DNA of 6,564 nucleotides from Coriobacteriales bacterium (GTDB taxonomy: Bacteria; Actinomycetota; Coriobacteriia; Coriobacteriales; UBA8131): positions 1 through 6,564 of the forward strand of contig JAISPK010000025.1 in NCBI GenBank assembly GCA_031274985.1, in the 5' to 3' direction. The notes under the pieces were generated by a model. That model did no database searches and had not been told where the DNA came from. It was given only the letters and a program-made list of their open reading frames with translations. Positions 6,057-6,564 of the stretch are shown in pieces (the first letter of the stretch is position 1; the number at the start of each line of letters is the position of its first letter). The position numbers and the translations under genes are program-made.

Positions 6057-6311
6057 TTATACTATTGGGTCTACTAAGACCGCATAAGCGCTTGCCGCAT
6101 TAATTCTTGCTGAAGAAAGCGGTTTAAGGTAACGGTTAGCGGTTGTGGAGTCGCGTGAGCGGCGGAGCATCTTAGAAATAATAGCAATGTCAATGCCGCC
6201 TGCAAGGGCTACGTTGGCATAGGAATGACGCAGCATTGAAAGAATAAATCAGGTAAAGGTATGCGAGACACCAGATATCCTTATCCAAGCTGGACTAAAA
6301 ATCTTCTGATG
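6057..6311 (-). pseudogene. Tyrosine-recombinase integrase, C-terminal remnant
   Basis: On the - strand the frame 6236-6057 gives 59 residues: it opens MLRHSYANVALAGG (conserved Arg and following His of the RHxxA region), continues DIAIISKMLRRSRD and then STTANRYLKP, which holds the likely catalytic Tyr, and stops at TAA (6057-6059). Upstream the same frame continues across one stop codon (6249-6251) with ISGVSHTFT, matching the segment that normally leads into the HxLRH motif. A short insertion or decay (stop plus FILS) has destroyed that junction. The third catalytic region reads MLRRS where MLGHS is usual, so a key His is also missing. The N-terminal and core-binding domains are absent. 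The gene's 3' end faces tRNA-Asp 133 bp away, the usual arrangement for a tRNA-targeting integrase. It cannot be an active enzyme. Confidence 0.82.
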
Positions 6312-6564
6312 TTATATACACGGCGACACCTTTTAGATGCAGTACATAAAAAATCAATAGAGAACGCTCATTGGCACGTTTTGTCCTATAACCCCAGAAA
6401 GATGGGGCACAGGGGTCATGTGGAGTGAGTTTCACCACTTTGGCCCATACCGCATGGACTATGACTAGGAAATACCAACACGTTTTGTCCTATAACCCCC
6501 TAGGTTTGTTTGCGCGCTTCTCTGCGCGAGTATAGGTGGGCTTTTTACGCTAGCCCAGGCAAAG
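6312..6564. other. Gene-less, probably decayed element DNA
   Basis: No credible intact gene is present. The longest open stretch on the - strand runs from 6489 to the TAG at 6295-6297 (64 codons, through GYRTKR and ending YITSEDF). It contains no ATG and shows no family motif I recognise. A second open - strand frame enters at the window edge and ends near 6466, reading the other 21-bp repeat also as GYRTKR. Two hairpins lie near the end, CGCGC/GCGCG (6513-6528) and TGGGCT/AGCCCA (6537-6557), neither followed by a T-run. A broken transposase end or non-coding element DNA are both possible. Confidence 0.4.
6375..6499 (+). repeat. Pair of perfect 21-bp direct repeats
   Basis: The same 21 bases, beginning CACGTTTTGTCC and ending ATAACCCC, occur at 6375-6395 and 6479-6499, 104 bp apart start to start. 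No further copy was seen in the window. The first copy runs into a small hairpin CCCCA/TGGGG (6392-6407). The origin is unknown. Possibilities are transposon-end sequences, duplicated attachment sites or protein-binding sites. Confidence 0.85.

Noticed and set aside
6375..6499. CRISPR array
   Set aside because: There are only two repeat copies, with a spacer of about 83 bp, no third unit and no cas-like gene.
6513..6557. Intrinsic terminators from two hairpins near the window end
   Set aside because: The stems are short (5 and 6 bp) and not followed by a T-run in either direction.

Overview
The window holds the end-to-end core of a nucleoside/purine uptake and salvage operon on the + strand, followed by a tRNA-Asp gene and the worn-down edge of an integrated element. 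The operon genes are moderately G+C-rich. The proteins match Gram-positive-type families: a BMP/PnrA lipoprotein, a NupO/YufO-like double ATPase, NupP- and NupQ-like permeases, and a Bacillus-type xanthine phosphoribosyltransferase. This points to an Actinomycetota (for example Coriobacteriia) or Bacillota host. That guess rests on family resemblance and base composition only.

Layout. Positions 1-1146 encode a BMP-family substrate-binding lipoprotein whose first codon or codons lie outside the window. A 182-bp gap (1147-1328) follows, with a perfect 14-bp hairpin and several G/C-rich palindromes. Positions 1329-2978 encode the tandem-domain ATPase, 3007-4191 the first permease, 4184-5179 the second permease (8-nt overlap), and 5183-5761 Xpt (3-nt gap). 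The junction between ATPase and first permease carries a 32-bp tandem duplication that creates a candidate 11-codon mini-ORF, linked by GTGA stop/start overlaps on both sides. A good sigma-70-type promoter starts immediately after the xpt stop, and tRNA-Asp(GTC) lies at 5847-5923.

From about 5930 on the sequence is AT-richer (21 of 60 bases are G/C in 6001-6060) and has no intact gene. It contains inverted repeats next to the tRNA, the C-terminal remnant of a tyrosine integrase on the - strand (6057-6311), and a pair of identical 21-bp direct repeats (6375 and 6479). This is what the tRNA-proximal end of a decayed integrative element looks like.

How the genes work together. The lipoprotein captures a nucleoside or purine outside the cell, the two permeases form the channel, and the ATPase powers import. 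Xpt then joins the freed xanthine (or guanine) to PRPP to give XMP (or GMP). The tight coupling of xpt to the transporter suggests a xanthine/guanine-type substrate. I did not find a clearly new defence or mobile system. The most unusual points are the mini-ORF junction and the repeat structure beside the tRNA.
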